From positions 1 through 56,611 of the forward strand of contig JAEUTU010000092.1 in the NCBI GenBank assembly GCA_016786925.1: a DNA stretch of 56,611 nt, in the 5' to 3' direction. Positions 44,170 to 51,365 of this stretch are shown piece by piece. Position 1 is the first letter of the stretch; each line of letters opens with the position of its first letter. The stretch comes from Bacteroidia bacterium (GTDB taxonomy: Bacteria > Bacteroidota > Bacteroidia > 2-12-FULL-35-15). The notes beneath the pieces are model-generated. The model worked only from the letters and a program-made list of their open reading frames with translations, was not told the DNA's origin and did not search any database. The translations under genes were made by a program, and so were the position numbers.

Positions 44170-44919
44170 ATGATCAATAACAAAAAAGTAGTAGTCGTAT
44201 TACCAGCCTACAATGCAGCCCTTACTTTAGAAAAAACATATAAGGAGATCCCATTTGATATTGTGGATGAAGTGGTGCTTGTAGATGATGTGAGTAAAGA
44301 CAATACTGTTGAAGTAGCTAAGAAAATCGGCATCAAACACATTGTTCAGCATCAGAAAAACCGTGGATATGGCGGGAATCAAAAGTCATGCTACGACAAA
44401 GCCTTAGAATTAGGTGGCGACATTGTTATCATGTTACACCCTGATTATCAATACACACCACTACTTATACAATCAATGGCACATATCATTGCCAATGATC
44501 TATATCCGGCAGTGTTTGGCTCCCGTATTTTAGGAAAAGGAGCATTAAAAGGTGGCATGCCATTGTATAAATACTTTTTCAATCGTTGCTTAACGCTAAC
44601 ACAAAACATACTGATCAATCAAAAATTATCAGAATACCATACCGGTTATCGTGCTTTCTCCAGAGAAATCCTGGAGACGGTCGATTACCATGCCAATGAC
44701 GATGATTTTGTATTTGACAATGAAATGATCTCTCAAGTATTTATGGCCGGATTCGAGATCGCTGAGATCACTTGCCCGACCAAATATTTTGAAGAAGCCT
44801 CCTCCATCAACTTCTCCCGTAGTATGAAATATGGATTAGGCGTATTAAGGGTTTCATTTACACATTTCTTCTATAAAATGGGCTTGAACAAATCCAAGAT
44901 CTACAACAGAAAAAAATAA
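44170..44919 (+). CDS. GT2 family glycosyltransferase (polyprenyl-phosphate sugar synthase type)
   Basis: A 249-residue GT-A glycosyltransferase. Its start KVVVVLPAYNAALTLEKTYKEI, DEVVLVDDVSKDNT, the long RGYGGNQKSCYDKALELGGDI and MLHPDYQYTPLLIQSM (DxD-equivalent) belong to the DPM1/GtrB-like branch. YHTGYRAFSREIL follows in the usual place. No C-terminal membrane helices are present. It would transfer a sugar to a lipid phosphate, as donor for the adjacent GT39-type enzyme, but that pairing is inference. A strong terminator follows its stop. Confidence 0.9.
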   Translation: MINNKKVVVVLPAYNAALTLEKTYKEIPFDIVDEVVLVDDVSKDNTVEVAKKIGIKHIVQHQKNRGYGGNQKSCYDKALELGGDIVIMLHPDYQYTPLLIQSMAHIIANDLYPAVFGSRILGKGALKGGMPLYKYFFNRCLTLTQNILINQKLSEYHTGYRAFSREILETVDYHANDDDFVFDNEMISQVFMAGFEIAEITCPTKYFEEASSINFSRSMKYGLGVLRVSFTHFFYKMGLNKSKIYNRKK

Positions 44920-44926
44920 CACAGAG

Positions 44927-44958
44927 ATCCCCCGTTTAAAATAAGCGGGGGATTTTTT
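44927..44958 (+). terminator. Intrinsic terminator after the GT2 gene
   Basis: ATCCCCCG (44927-44934) pairs with CGGGGGAT (44946-44953), an 8-base stem with an 11-base loop followed by a run of T to 44958. It lies seven bases after the stop of the GT2 gene. Confidence 0.88.
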
Positions 44959-45005
44959 ATGGAATCTATTTCAACCCGGCATCTTCATGTAAAATCCTAT
45001 TTACT

Positions 45006-45542
45006 ATGAAGACCGAATCCCAACCAAAGATCACCATCCCGAAGCCATGTCATGAGAACTGGGATGAAATGACTCCTAACGAAAAAGGAGCTTTTTGTAC
45101 TAAATGCTGCAAAACAGTAGTTGATTTCACTGAAAAATCAATCGAAGAAATTGTACAACACATAGAGGAACGCAAAAACGAAAAAGTATGTGGCCGGTTC
45201 GACAACTCACAAGTGAGCAGTCCTTCCGTGATCAATTTTAAGATCCCGATTTCCTTGTTACCAAGCAATATCTCAATCCGCAAAGCATTTGCGATTGCTG
45301 CTTTTTTAGTATTTGGCATAGGATTATTCAGCTGCTCTACTCATACCGGAAGGATGATGGGAGAGATCAGTGTGGTGGATACAATAAATCAGGTGCCGGA
45401 GAATGTTCAAATTCAAGAATCAGAGCGATTAATGGGAGATACAATAATTATGGAGAAACCATTTGTAAAAGGGAAGGTTAAGATAGATACTACTCATACA
45501 ATAGCTCCACCAAAAATGGGAACAGTACAAATAGAACGATAA
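45006..45542 (+). CDS. Membrane-anchored protein with N-terminal cysteine cluster, function unknown
   Basis: A 178-residue protein of a type often seen in Bacteroidota: PKPCHENWDEM (C15), GAFCTKCCKTVVDFTEKS (C31, C34, C35) and EKVCGRF (C62) form a likely metal-binding N-terminal domain in the cytoplasm. One hydrophobic segment lies at about residues 93-109 (AFAIAAFLVFGIGLFSC). The C-terminal 65 residues are polar, proline- and threonine-containing, probably periplasmic, and rich in DT motifs. Longer homologues add a carboxypeptidase-like regulatory domain; this one is short. I do not know its function. It lies between two intrinsic terminators, so is monocistronic. Confidence 0.72.
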   Translation: MKTESQPKITIPKPCHENWDEMTPNEKGAFCTKCCKTVVDFTEKSIEEIVQHIEERKNEKVCGRFDNSQVSSPSVINFKIPISLLPSNISIRKAFAIAAFLVFGIGLFSCSTHTGRMMGEISVVDTINQVPENVQIQESERLMGDTIIMEKPFVKGKVKIDTTHTIAPPKMGTVQIER

Positions 45543-45546
45543 AAAA

Positions 45547-45575
45547 ATCCCCCACGCATTCGTGGGGGATTTTTT
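45547..45575. terminator. Bidirectional intrinsic terminator between convergent genes
   Basis: ATCCCCCACG (45547-45556) pairs perfectly with CGTGGGGGAT (45561-45570) around a 4-base loop, with an A-run on the left and a T-run on the right. It can serve the plus gene ending at 45542 and the minus gene ending at 45574. Its stem is similar to that of the terminator at 44927. Confidence 0.92.
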
Positions 45576-46071
45576 ATTCTGACTTAGGAGCTTCAGTTTG
45601 AGTTGAATCAGTGGCCGGTTTTGCCGGAGCGGGCTTCGGCTGCGGTTTTACCTTTTTCTTATTCTTTTGAGTCCCTGAAAAATCGTACGTATGAATTACT
45701 TTTCCTTTTTTACGATGTGTCAATGTTCCTGTGATCTTATCATCGTCAACAGAGCCTTCCCATGAAAAACGCTCTTGTGATTCATCGTTTTTAGCTTCAA
45801 CTGTGAATTTCACAATTGGTTTTCCGGAAGTAGAATCCACTTCATACTCACAATCTACTTGTGATGGAAAGCCGGCTAAGCCCATAAATGAAGACTTGTA
45901 TTTACCGGTCATAAAACTTACTTCATCCTTTTGAGGTTCAGCTTTTTTCTTCTCTTGTTCCGTAAGTGTTATAGAGAAGATCTTTCCGTCAACCGGACTT
46001 TTCTTTTTTGCTTGTGCAAAACCTTCATTCGATAACAATGCAAGAAAGCAAATGATGATCGTTTTTCTCAT
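45574..46071 (-). CDS. Small secreted protein of unknown function
   Basis: A 165-residue protein with a signal peptide (RKTIIICFLALLSNEGFAQA, cleavage after FAQ likely). The middle carries strands such as KSSFMGLAGFPSQVDCEYEVD and KITGTLTHRKKGKVIHTYDF, a beta-rich fold. The last 35 residues are low-complexity KPQPKPAPAKPATDSTQTEAPKSE-like. It is preceded one base after the stop of the 42-residue lipoprotein gene, so the two are probably cotranscribed. I recognise no family; a periplasmic role is all that can be said. Confidence 0.68.
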   Translation of the reverse strand: MRKTIIICFLALLSNEGFAQAKKKSPVDGKIFSITLTEQEKKKAEPQKDEVSFMTGKYKSSFMGLAGFPSQVDCEYEVDSTSGKPIVKFTVEAKNDESQERFSWEGSVDDDKITGTLTHRKKGKVIHTYDFSGTQKNKKKVKPQPKPAPAKPATDSTQTEAPKSE

Positions 46072-46072
46072 A

Positions 46073-46201
46073 TTATAAAAATCCTCCCATTTCTGTTTTT
46101 ACACGATGTCTGTTCCCTTGACAATCTTTTCGTCCACCACATGAACTCAAGATCATAATAGTTGCGACAACAAACAAGCTAATTCCAATAGTTTTTTTCA
46201 T
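46073..46201 (-). CDS. 42-residue putative lipoprotein
   Basis: The reverse strand from the ATG at 46201 encodes MKKTIGISLFVVATIMILSS followed by CGGRKDCQGNRHRVKTEMGG and FL, then TAA. The lipobox LSSC with Cys21 is preceded by a KK and a hydrophobic core, so it should be lipidated. The mature part is only 22 residues with a basic middle and a second Cys. Its stop lies one base before the start of the secreted 165-residue protein on the same strand, and it lies 24 bases from the aminotransferase gene stop. Small Cys-containing lipoproteins with similar ends (K-T-x-M-G-G) occur in the phylum, from memory. Function unknown. Confidence 0.68.
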   Translation of the reverse strand: MKKTIGISLFVVATIMILSSCGGRKDCQGNRHRVKTEMGGFL

Positions 46202-46225
46202 TTCAGTAGTTTTTATTTTTTAAAA

Positions 46226-47470
46226 TTAGAATGCAGCAATTTTATCTGACATATATTGTCCTGATTTCAATTTACCAACGATCTTATTGAAGCAATCAAT
46301 GGTGTAATTTACATCTTCCATTGTATGAGCAGCAGTTGGGATCAAACGTAAGATGATCATTCCTTTAGGCACAACTGGATAAACGACCATAGAGCAGAAA
46401 ATATTGTAATTTTCACGTAAATCAAGGATCAAATTGGTTGCCTCTGGAATTGAACCATTCATGTAAACAGGTGTTACACATGAGTTGGTGTCACCGATCT
46501 CAAATCCTGCTTTTTTCAAACCTGATTGCAATGCATTGGTAATTTCCCATAATTTATTTTTCAATTCAGGTTGTGTTCTCATTAATTCTAAACGCTTCAA
46601 AGCACCAACAACCAATGGAAGAGGTAACGCTTTTGCAAATATTTGAGAACGCATGTTGTAACGTAAGTACTCCACAATATTTTCTTCACTGGAAATGAAT
46701 CCACCGATCAATGCAAACGATTTCGCAAATGTTCCAAAATAGATATCAATACCGTCCTGGCAACCTTGCTCCTGACCTGTTCCGCCACCGGTAGCACCTA
46801 ATGTTCCAATACCGTGTGCATCATCCACGAACAAACGGAATTTGAATTTTTTCTTTAGCTCAACGATCTCTTTCAATTTTCCTTGATCACCACGCATACC
46901 AAAAACACCTTCCGTGATCACTAAAATAGATCCGTTTTGTGCTTCCGCTAATTTTGTTGCTCGTTCTAATTGTTTTTCACAATCAGCGATATCGTTATGT
47001 TTGAACACATAACGCTTACCCATGTGTAAACGAACACCATCCAAAATACAAGCATGAGATTCTGCATCATACACGATCACATCGTGACGATCTACCAAAC
47101 AATCGATGGCAGAAACCATTGCCTGATAACCGAAATTACAAAGGATCGTATCTTCCTTTTGAACAAATGCTGACAATTCAGACTCTAATTGCTCATGAAA
47201 ATTAGAATTCCCGCTCATCATACGTGCACCCATTGGCATTGCGAAACCGTATTTCGCAGCAGCATCGGCATCAGCTTTACGTACTTCAGGGTGATTCGCT
47301 AATCCTAAATAGTTATTTAAACTCCAATTCAAACGCTCTTTTCCTCTAAAGATCATTTTTGGACCGATCTCTCCTTCTAATTTAGGGAAAGTAAAATATC
47401 CATGTGACTCTTTTGCGTGCATTCCAATTGGACCACGATTTGCTTTGATCTTTTCAAATAAATCTTTCAT
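46226..47470 (-). CDS. Alpha-oxoamine synthase, serine palmitoyltransferase-like
   Basis: A 414-residue PLP enzyme of the family that condenses an amino acid with an acyl-CoA (SPT, KBL, BioF). The PLP Lys is K250 in FGTFAKSFALIGGF. H139 in DAESHACILDG stacks on the cofactor, and VDDAHGIGTLGATGGG carries the Asp that binds its nitrogen. NWSLNNYLGLANHPEV is the N-terminal signature. The sequence context in Bacteroidota and the FGTFAKSFA motif favour a serine palmitoyltransferase making sphingolipid precursors, though 2-amino-3-ketobutyrate ligase is possible. It is monocistronic with its own promoter, divergent from bamD. Confidence 0.85.
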   Translation of the reverse strand: MKDLFEKIKANRGPIGMHAKESHGYFTFPKLEGEIGPKMIFRGKERLNWSLNNYLGLANHPEVRKADADAAAKYGFAMPMGARMMSGNSNFHEQLESELSAFVQKEDTILCNFGYQAMVSAIDCLVDRHDVIVYDAESHACILDGVRLHMGKRYVFKHNDIADCEKQLERATKLAEAQNGSILVITEGVFGMRGDQGKLKEIVELKKKFKFRLFVDDAHGIGTLGATGGGTGQEQGCQDGIDIYFGTFAKSFALIGGFISSEENIVEYLRYNMRSQIFAKALPLPLVVGALKRLELMRTQPELKNKLWEITNALQSGLKKAGFEIGDTNSCVTPVYMNGSIPEATNLILDLRENYNIFCSMVVYPVVPKGMIILRLIPTAAHTMEDVNYTIDCFNKIVGKLKSGQYMSDKIAAF

Positions 47471-47508
47471 TTTATCGTTAAGTTTTGTGATTTCTAAAAA
47501 TTAAAGGG

Positions 47509-47540
47509 CAAATTTACTGTTTTTTGGCCCTATTTTCAAA
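47509..47540 (-). promoter_or_regulatory. Promoter of the serine palmitoyltransferase-like gene
   Basis: On the reverse strand TTG (47540-47538), a 21-base spacer and TAAATTTG (47516-47509) match the Bacteroidota -33/-7 pattern. The ATG is 38 bases downstream. Confidence 0.65.
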
Positions 47541-47573
47541 GGTTTTTTAATTAACAGGGGTCGAAAAAATAAT

Positions 47574-47605
47574 TGTAATTATTCCGCTTAAAAATACTAT
47601 ATTTG
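47574..47605 (+). promoter_or_regulatory. Promoter of the bamD gene row
   Basis: TTG (47574-47576), a 21-base spacer and TATATTTG (47598-47605) match the consensus. The leader to the ATG at 47617 is very short (11 bases from the box). Confidence 0.65.
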
Positions 47606-47616
47606 CTGTCCTTTTT

Positions 47617-48495
47617 ATGACAAGAACCTATTCTTACATATTAACAATTTTTGCCCTGCTATTGCTTTTGGGTGCTTGTAACACCGAAAAAGTGTATGAA
47701 TCCACGAATAGCAATAAGAAAAAACGCTTCGATCCGACCATTGGAAAGTTCAATAAATTGGTTAAAAGTGGGGATATGGATGCCAAATATGCTGCAGCCA
47801 TCAAGTATTTTGAGAAAGAAGACTATACCCGCGCTTTGACACTTTTCGAAGAATTAATGAGTGTTTACAGGGGAACAGCCAAAGCAGAGGAGATTCATTA
47901 CTACTACGCTTATTGCAATTACAACATTGGCGATTACATCATTGCAGGCTACCATTTCCGCAACTATGTGCGTATTTTCCCAATGGGTAAACATGCCGAA
48001 GAATGTGCTTATATGAACGCTTATTGCTTTTATCTAAACTCACCTGAATATAGCTTAGAACAGATTGATACAAAACTGGCTATCAAGGAATTCCAGAAAT
48101 TTGTAAACCAATATCCTAAAAGCGAGAAGATCCCTGAATGCAATAAATTATTGGATCAGTTAAGAGCAAAATTGGAGCGTAAATCCTACGAAAATGCCAT
48201 GCTTTACTTTAATATGAGCGACTACAAGGCTTCAATTGTGGCATTTGGTAATCATTTGAACGACTTTCCGGATACACCACACCGTGAACAGATCAACTAT
48301 TTGACCATAAAATCGCACTATTTACTGGCTTTAAACAGTATTGACGCAAAAAAACCGGAGCGATTTAAGGCTGCTGTCGATTCTTATATTAAATTTGCAG
48401 AATCATTTCCAAAATCAGATTATTTGAAACAAGCGGAAACGATCTACAACAGTGCATTAAAAAGCTTAGAAAAGTATAATAAACAAACATCATAA
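47617..48495 (+). CDS. bamD: Outer membrane protein assembly factor BamD
   Basis: A 292-residue lipoprotein. The signal sequence ends with lipobox LLGAC (C21) and the mature part has TPR-like helical repeats, such as YAAAIKYFEKEDYTRALTLF, HYYYAYCNYNIGDYIIAGYH and KLAIKEFQKFVNQYPKSEKI. BamD works with BamA at the periplasmic face of the outer membrane to insert beta-barrel proteins. The order with rpoZ six bases downstream, and then coaBC, DUF4835 and recN, is familiar from Bacteroidota. It has its own promoter upstream. Confidence 0.95.
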   Translation: MTRTYSYILTIFALLLLLGACNTEKVYESTNSNKKKRFDPTIGKFNKLVKSGDMDAKYAAAIKYFEKEDYTRALTLFEELMSVYRGTAKAEEIHYYYAYCNYNIGDYIIAGYHFRNYVRIFPMGKHAEECAYMNAYCFYLNSPEYSLEQIDTKLAIKEFQKFVNQYPKSEKIPECNKLLDQLRAKLERKSYENAMLYFNMSDYKASIVAFGNHLNDFPDTPHREQINYLTIKSHYLLALNSIDAKKPERFKAAVDSYIKFAESFPKSDYLKQAETIYNSALKSLEKYNKQTS

Positions 48496-48500
48496 ATAAA

Positions 48501-48830
48501 ATGGACTACAAAAAAACAAACGCTGATCTTACAACTACAACTCGCGATTTAAGAGACTTAGACGGAAAAACAGGTAATCTTTACGAAAGTATTGCTATTA
48601 TCTCTAAACGTGCTAACCAGATCAGTGCGGAAATGAAAGAAGAACTTACCAATAAATTGGCTGAGTTTGCTTCTCATACCGACAATTTGGAGGAGATCTT
48701 CGAGAACAGAGAGCAAATTGAGATCTCTAAATATTATGAGCGTTTACCGAAGCCTTCATTGATCGCTATCAACGAGTTTATGGAAAATAAGATCTATTTC
48801 CGTAACCCACAGGCTGATTCACAAAAGTAA
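48501..48830 (+). CDS. rpoZ: DNA-directed RNA polymerase omega subunit (Bacteroidota type)
   Basis: A 109-residue protein with the RPB6/omega-like helix and loop NLYESIAIISKRANQISAEMK, in which the SxRANQI segment is conserved in omega. C-terminal KYYERLPKPSLIAINEFMENK is typical of the phylum. It is a small accessory subunit that stabilises the core polymerase. It is six bases after bamD, and a stem-loop follows before coaBC. Confidence is helped by the conserved position between bamD and coaBC. Confidence 0.88.
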   Translation: MDYKKTNADLTTTTRDLRDLDGKTGNLYESIAIISKRANQISAEMKEELTNKLAEFASHTDNLEEIFENREQIEISKYYERLPKPSLIAINEFMENKIYFRNPQADSQK

Positions 48831-48847
48831 TCACAACATTTTTAAAG

Positions 48848-48911
48848 GTTGGCAGTAGGCAATTTTTCAGTAAGCGTTCAGCGACTGTGAATTGAAACTG
48901 CCAACTTTTTG
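48848..48911 (+). terminator. Possible long-loop terminator after rpoZ
   Basis: GTTGGCAGT (48848-48856) pairs perfectly with ACTGCCAAC (48897-48905), with a 40-base loop and a T-run from 48906. The arms resemble dispersed GGCAGT elements I have seen in the phylum's intergenic regions, so it may be a repeat and not a true terminator. coaBC starts eight bases later. Confidence 0.4.
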
Positions 48912-48918
48912 TTTTTAG

Positions 48919-50118
48919 ATGTTAAAAAACAAGAACATACTCATTGGTGTAACGGGCAGCATTGCGGCTTACAAGATCGCGCATCTGACAAGGCTTTTTG
49001 TAAAAGAAGGAGCACATGTAAAGATCGTGATGAGTAAAGCAGCCACCGAATTCATTACCCCGCTTACCTTATCTACACTTTCTAAACATCCGGTTTTGAT
49101 CGATTTTAAGAATGGAGATTCGGGAGAATGGAACAATCATGTGGACTTGGGATTATGGGCTGATGTGATGATCATTGCGCCTGCATCGGCAAACACCATT
49201 GCAAAAATGGCAAATGGTATTTGCGATAATCTGTTGCTAGCTACCTATCTTTCTGCCCGCTGCAAAGTTTATTTTGCTCCAGCAATGGATTTGGATATGT
49301 ATCAACATCCATCCACAAAAGCCAACATACAGAAATTACTTCAATTTGGAAATACGATCATCAAACCCGGAAATGGTGAGTTAGCAAGTGGTTTGGTTGG
49401 AGAAGGAAGAATGGCCGAGCCGGAAACCATTGTATCATTCATAGAACAGGAATTTGCGAAAACTCAGCCTCTAAAGGGGAAAAAAGTACTTGTTACTGCC
49501 GGTCCGACTTATGAAGCCATTGACCCTGTTCGATTTATAGGCAATCATTCCAGTGGAAAAATGGGATTTGCTTTAGCTGAAACATTAGCCGGACAAGGTG
49601 CAGAGGTGACTTTAGTATGTGGTCCCACTGCCCTATCCACTACAAACAAGAAAATAAAACGCATTGATATTACAAGTGCAGAAGAGCTTTTTAATGCCAG
49701 CACCAAAGCATTTCAGCAAGCAGACATTGCTATTTTAGCAGCCGCAGTAGCCGATTTCAAACCGGCTAAAGTAGCTTCACAAAAGATCAAAAAAAGTAAT
49801 AGTTCTAAAACTATTGAACTCGAGCCAACGAAAGACACCTTGGCTGAATTGGGCAAGCGTAAGAAAAAAGGGCAGTTGCTGATCGGATTCGCTTTAGAAA
49901 CAAACAATGAAATAGAACATGCGAAATTAAAGATCAAGAATAAAAACCTGGATCTGATCGTATTGAATTCTTTAAAAGATAAAGGAGCCGGATTCAAGAC
50001 CGACACCAACAAGATCACGCTTATTGACAAATACAATAAAACAACTAAATTTGAGTTAAAAAGCAAGCAAGATGCAGCCAAAGACATTGTTGCAGCTATT
50101 TTAAAATTAAAAAAATAA
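48919..50118 (+). CDS. coaBC: Bifunctional phosphopantothenoylcysteine decarboxylase/phosphopantothenate--cysteine ligase
   Basis: A 399-residue fusion that makes phosphopantetheine for coenzyme A. The CoaC flavoprotein domain (about 1-180) has GVTGSIAAYKIAHLTRL, the Asn/Met-binding APASANTIAKMANGICDNLL, PAMDLDMY and GELASGLVGEGRMAEPE with the catalytic Cys-like substitution region typical of CoaC. The CoaB domain begins near KKVLVTAGPTYEAIDPVRF and contains NHSSGKMGFALAE and AAAVADFKPAKVA. It sits three bases before a DUF4835 gene. Confidence 0.96.
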   Translation: MLKNKNILIGVTGSIAAYKIAHLTRLFVKEGAHVKIVMSKAATEFITPLTLSTLSKHPVLIDFKNGDSGEWNNHVDLGLWADVMIIAPASANTIAKMANGICDNLLLATYLSARCKVYFAPAMDLDMYQHPSTKANIQKLLQFGNTIIKPGNGELASGLVGEGRMAEPETIVSFIEQEFAKTQPLKGKKVLVTAGPTYEAIDPVRFIGNHSSGKMGFALAETLAGQGAEVTLVCGPTALSTTNKKIKRIDITSAEELFNASTKAFQQADIAILAAAVADFKPAKVASQKIKKSNSSKTIELEPTKDTLAELGKRKKKGQLLIGFALETNNEIEHAKLKIKNKNLDLIVLNSLKDKGAGFKTDTNKITLIDKYNKTTKFELKSKQDAAKDIVAAILKLKK

Positions 50119-50120
50119 AC

Positions 50121-51017
50121 GTGCGTAAAACAATACTATATTTTCTACTTCTGATCACCTCCTTCAGTTTTGCACAAGAGCTGAACTGTAAAGTACAAGT
50201 TTTATCACAGCAAATTCAAGGAACGGATAAGCGTGTGTTTACTACTTTACAAACAGCCATATTTGAGTTCATGAACAATAAAAAATGGACCAATGATCAG
50301 TTTAAATTGGATGAACGAATTGACTGTAGCATATTGATCAATGTTACCGAACGTCCATCTACCGATCAGTTTGTGGCAACCATTCAGGTTCAGTCGCGCA
50401 GACCCGTTTACAAATCATCCTACAACTCTGTTTTACTAAACTATAATGACAACGATTTTCAGTTTACCTATCTTGAAAATCAACCGCTGGAATTCAACGA
50501 GAATCAATTCACAACTAACCTTACTTCTGTTTTAGGTTTTTATGCCTATTTGATCATCGGGATGGATTACGATACATTTTCTATGAATGGTGGAACAACC
50601 TATTTACAAAAAGCACAGAACATTGTGAATCAGGCACAAAATACTTCAGAAACGGGCTGGAGAGCATTTGAAAGTAATAAGAACCGATACTGGTTGATCA
50701 ACAATATGCTGGATGCACCATTTATCAATATCAGAGAATGTATGTACAATTATCACCGCAAAGGATTGGATGAAATGGTTTCAAATAAAGAAGGTGGCCG
50801 TGCTAATATCCTCGAAGCATTGGAATCATTAAGAAAAGTACACCAAGCCCGTCCTCTTTCTTTTGCCATGCAAGTATTCTTCAATGCGAAGTCAGACGAG
50901 ATCATCAACATCTTTTCGGGTGCCTTTTCCGATGAAAAATCGAAGGTGGTAACACTACTAAACGATATTGACCCGACCAATAGTAATAAGTACCAGAAGA
51001 TCATGGCGAATCAGTAG
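50121..51017 (+). CDS. DUF4835 family secreted protein
   Basis: A 298-residue protein from a GTG at 50121, two bases after coaBC. A signal peptide (RKTILYFLLLITSFSFAQ) ends at about residue 19, before ELNCKVQVLSQQIQGTDKRV. The mature region has INVTERPSTDQFVATIQVQS, FQFTYLENQPLEFNENQF and GFYAYLIIGMDYDTFSMNGG, all familiar DUF4835 features. Its role is not established; conservation between coaBC and recN suggests a core envelope function. A spacer of 348 bases with repeats follows. Confidence 0.92.
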   Translation: MRKTILYFLLLITSFSFAQELNCKVQVLSQQIQGTDKRVFTTLQTAIFEFMNNKKWTNDQFKLDERIDCSILINVTERPSTDQFVATIQVQSRRPVYKSSYNSVLLNYNDNDFQFTYLENQPLEFNENQFTTNLTSVLGFYAYLIIGMDYDTFSMNGGTTYLQKAQNIVNQAQNTSETGWRAFESNKNRYWLINNMLDAPFINIRECMYNYHRKGLDEMVSNKEGGRANILEALESLRKVHQARPLSFAMQVFFNAKSDEIINIFSGAFSDEKSKVVTLLNDIDPTNSNKYQKIMANQ

Positions 51018-51365
51018 AATGTAGTTAGAGAATTGGAGAGTTAAAGAATTGGAGAGTTGGAGAATTATGGAGTTGGAGAGTTAAAGAGGTTGGAGTAAAT
51101 AATTCATCAAACATCCGTCATCAATCATCAATCGCTATTTATCAATCCCTAAACTTCCATGTTCACAAGCGTTCTCGATACAGCTCGTTCCTCGCCACCT
51201 GTCTGCCGACAGGCAGGCTCGAACTGACTTCCCATCTTCAAATTCCTAATCCTAAAATCTCTAAATCCTAAATCAACAATCAAAAATCCCCCTTCCCAAT
51301 TCTGTTAATTTCTTTTGAATTTTTCCTCTAAAGAAAGCCTATTAAAATCCTAACTTAGCATCACT
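51018..51365. repeat. Non-coding spacer with degenerate short-period repeats and a dispersed palindromic element
   Basis: At 51028-51096 there are tandem imperfect copies of a unit like AGAATTGGAGAGTTA. At 51171-51228 there is a roughly 58-base element starting GTTCTCGATACAGCTCG, including CCTGTCTGCCGACAGGCAGG (51198-51217) and ending GCTCGAACTGAC, in which TGTC/GACA and TGCC/GGCA are inverted pairs. The remainder (51097-51170 and 51229-51300) is AT-rich low-complexity TCATCAATCATCAATC and CCTAAATC-type sequence. No gene is visible. A good TTG/TAnnTTTG pair before recN is not evident. Confidence 0.7.

Noticed and set aside
51171..51228. Rho-independent terminator after the DUF4835 gene
   Set aside because: The palindromic core has no T-run after it and the inverted pairs are interleaved, so it fits a dispersed repeat better.
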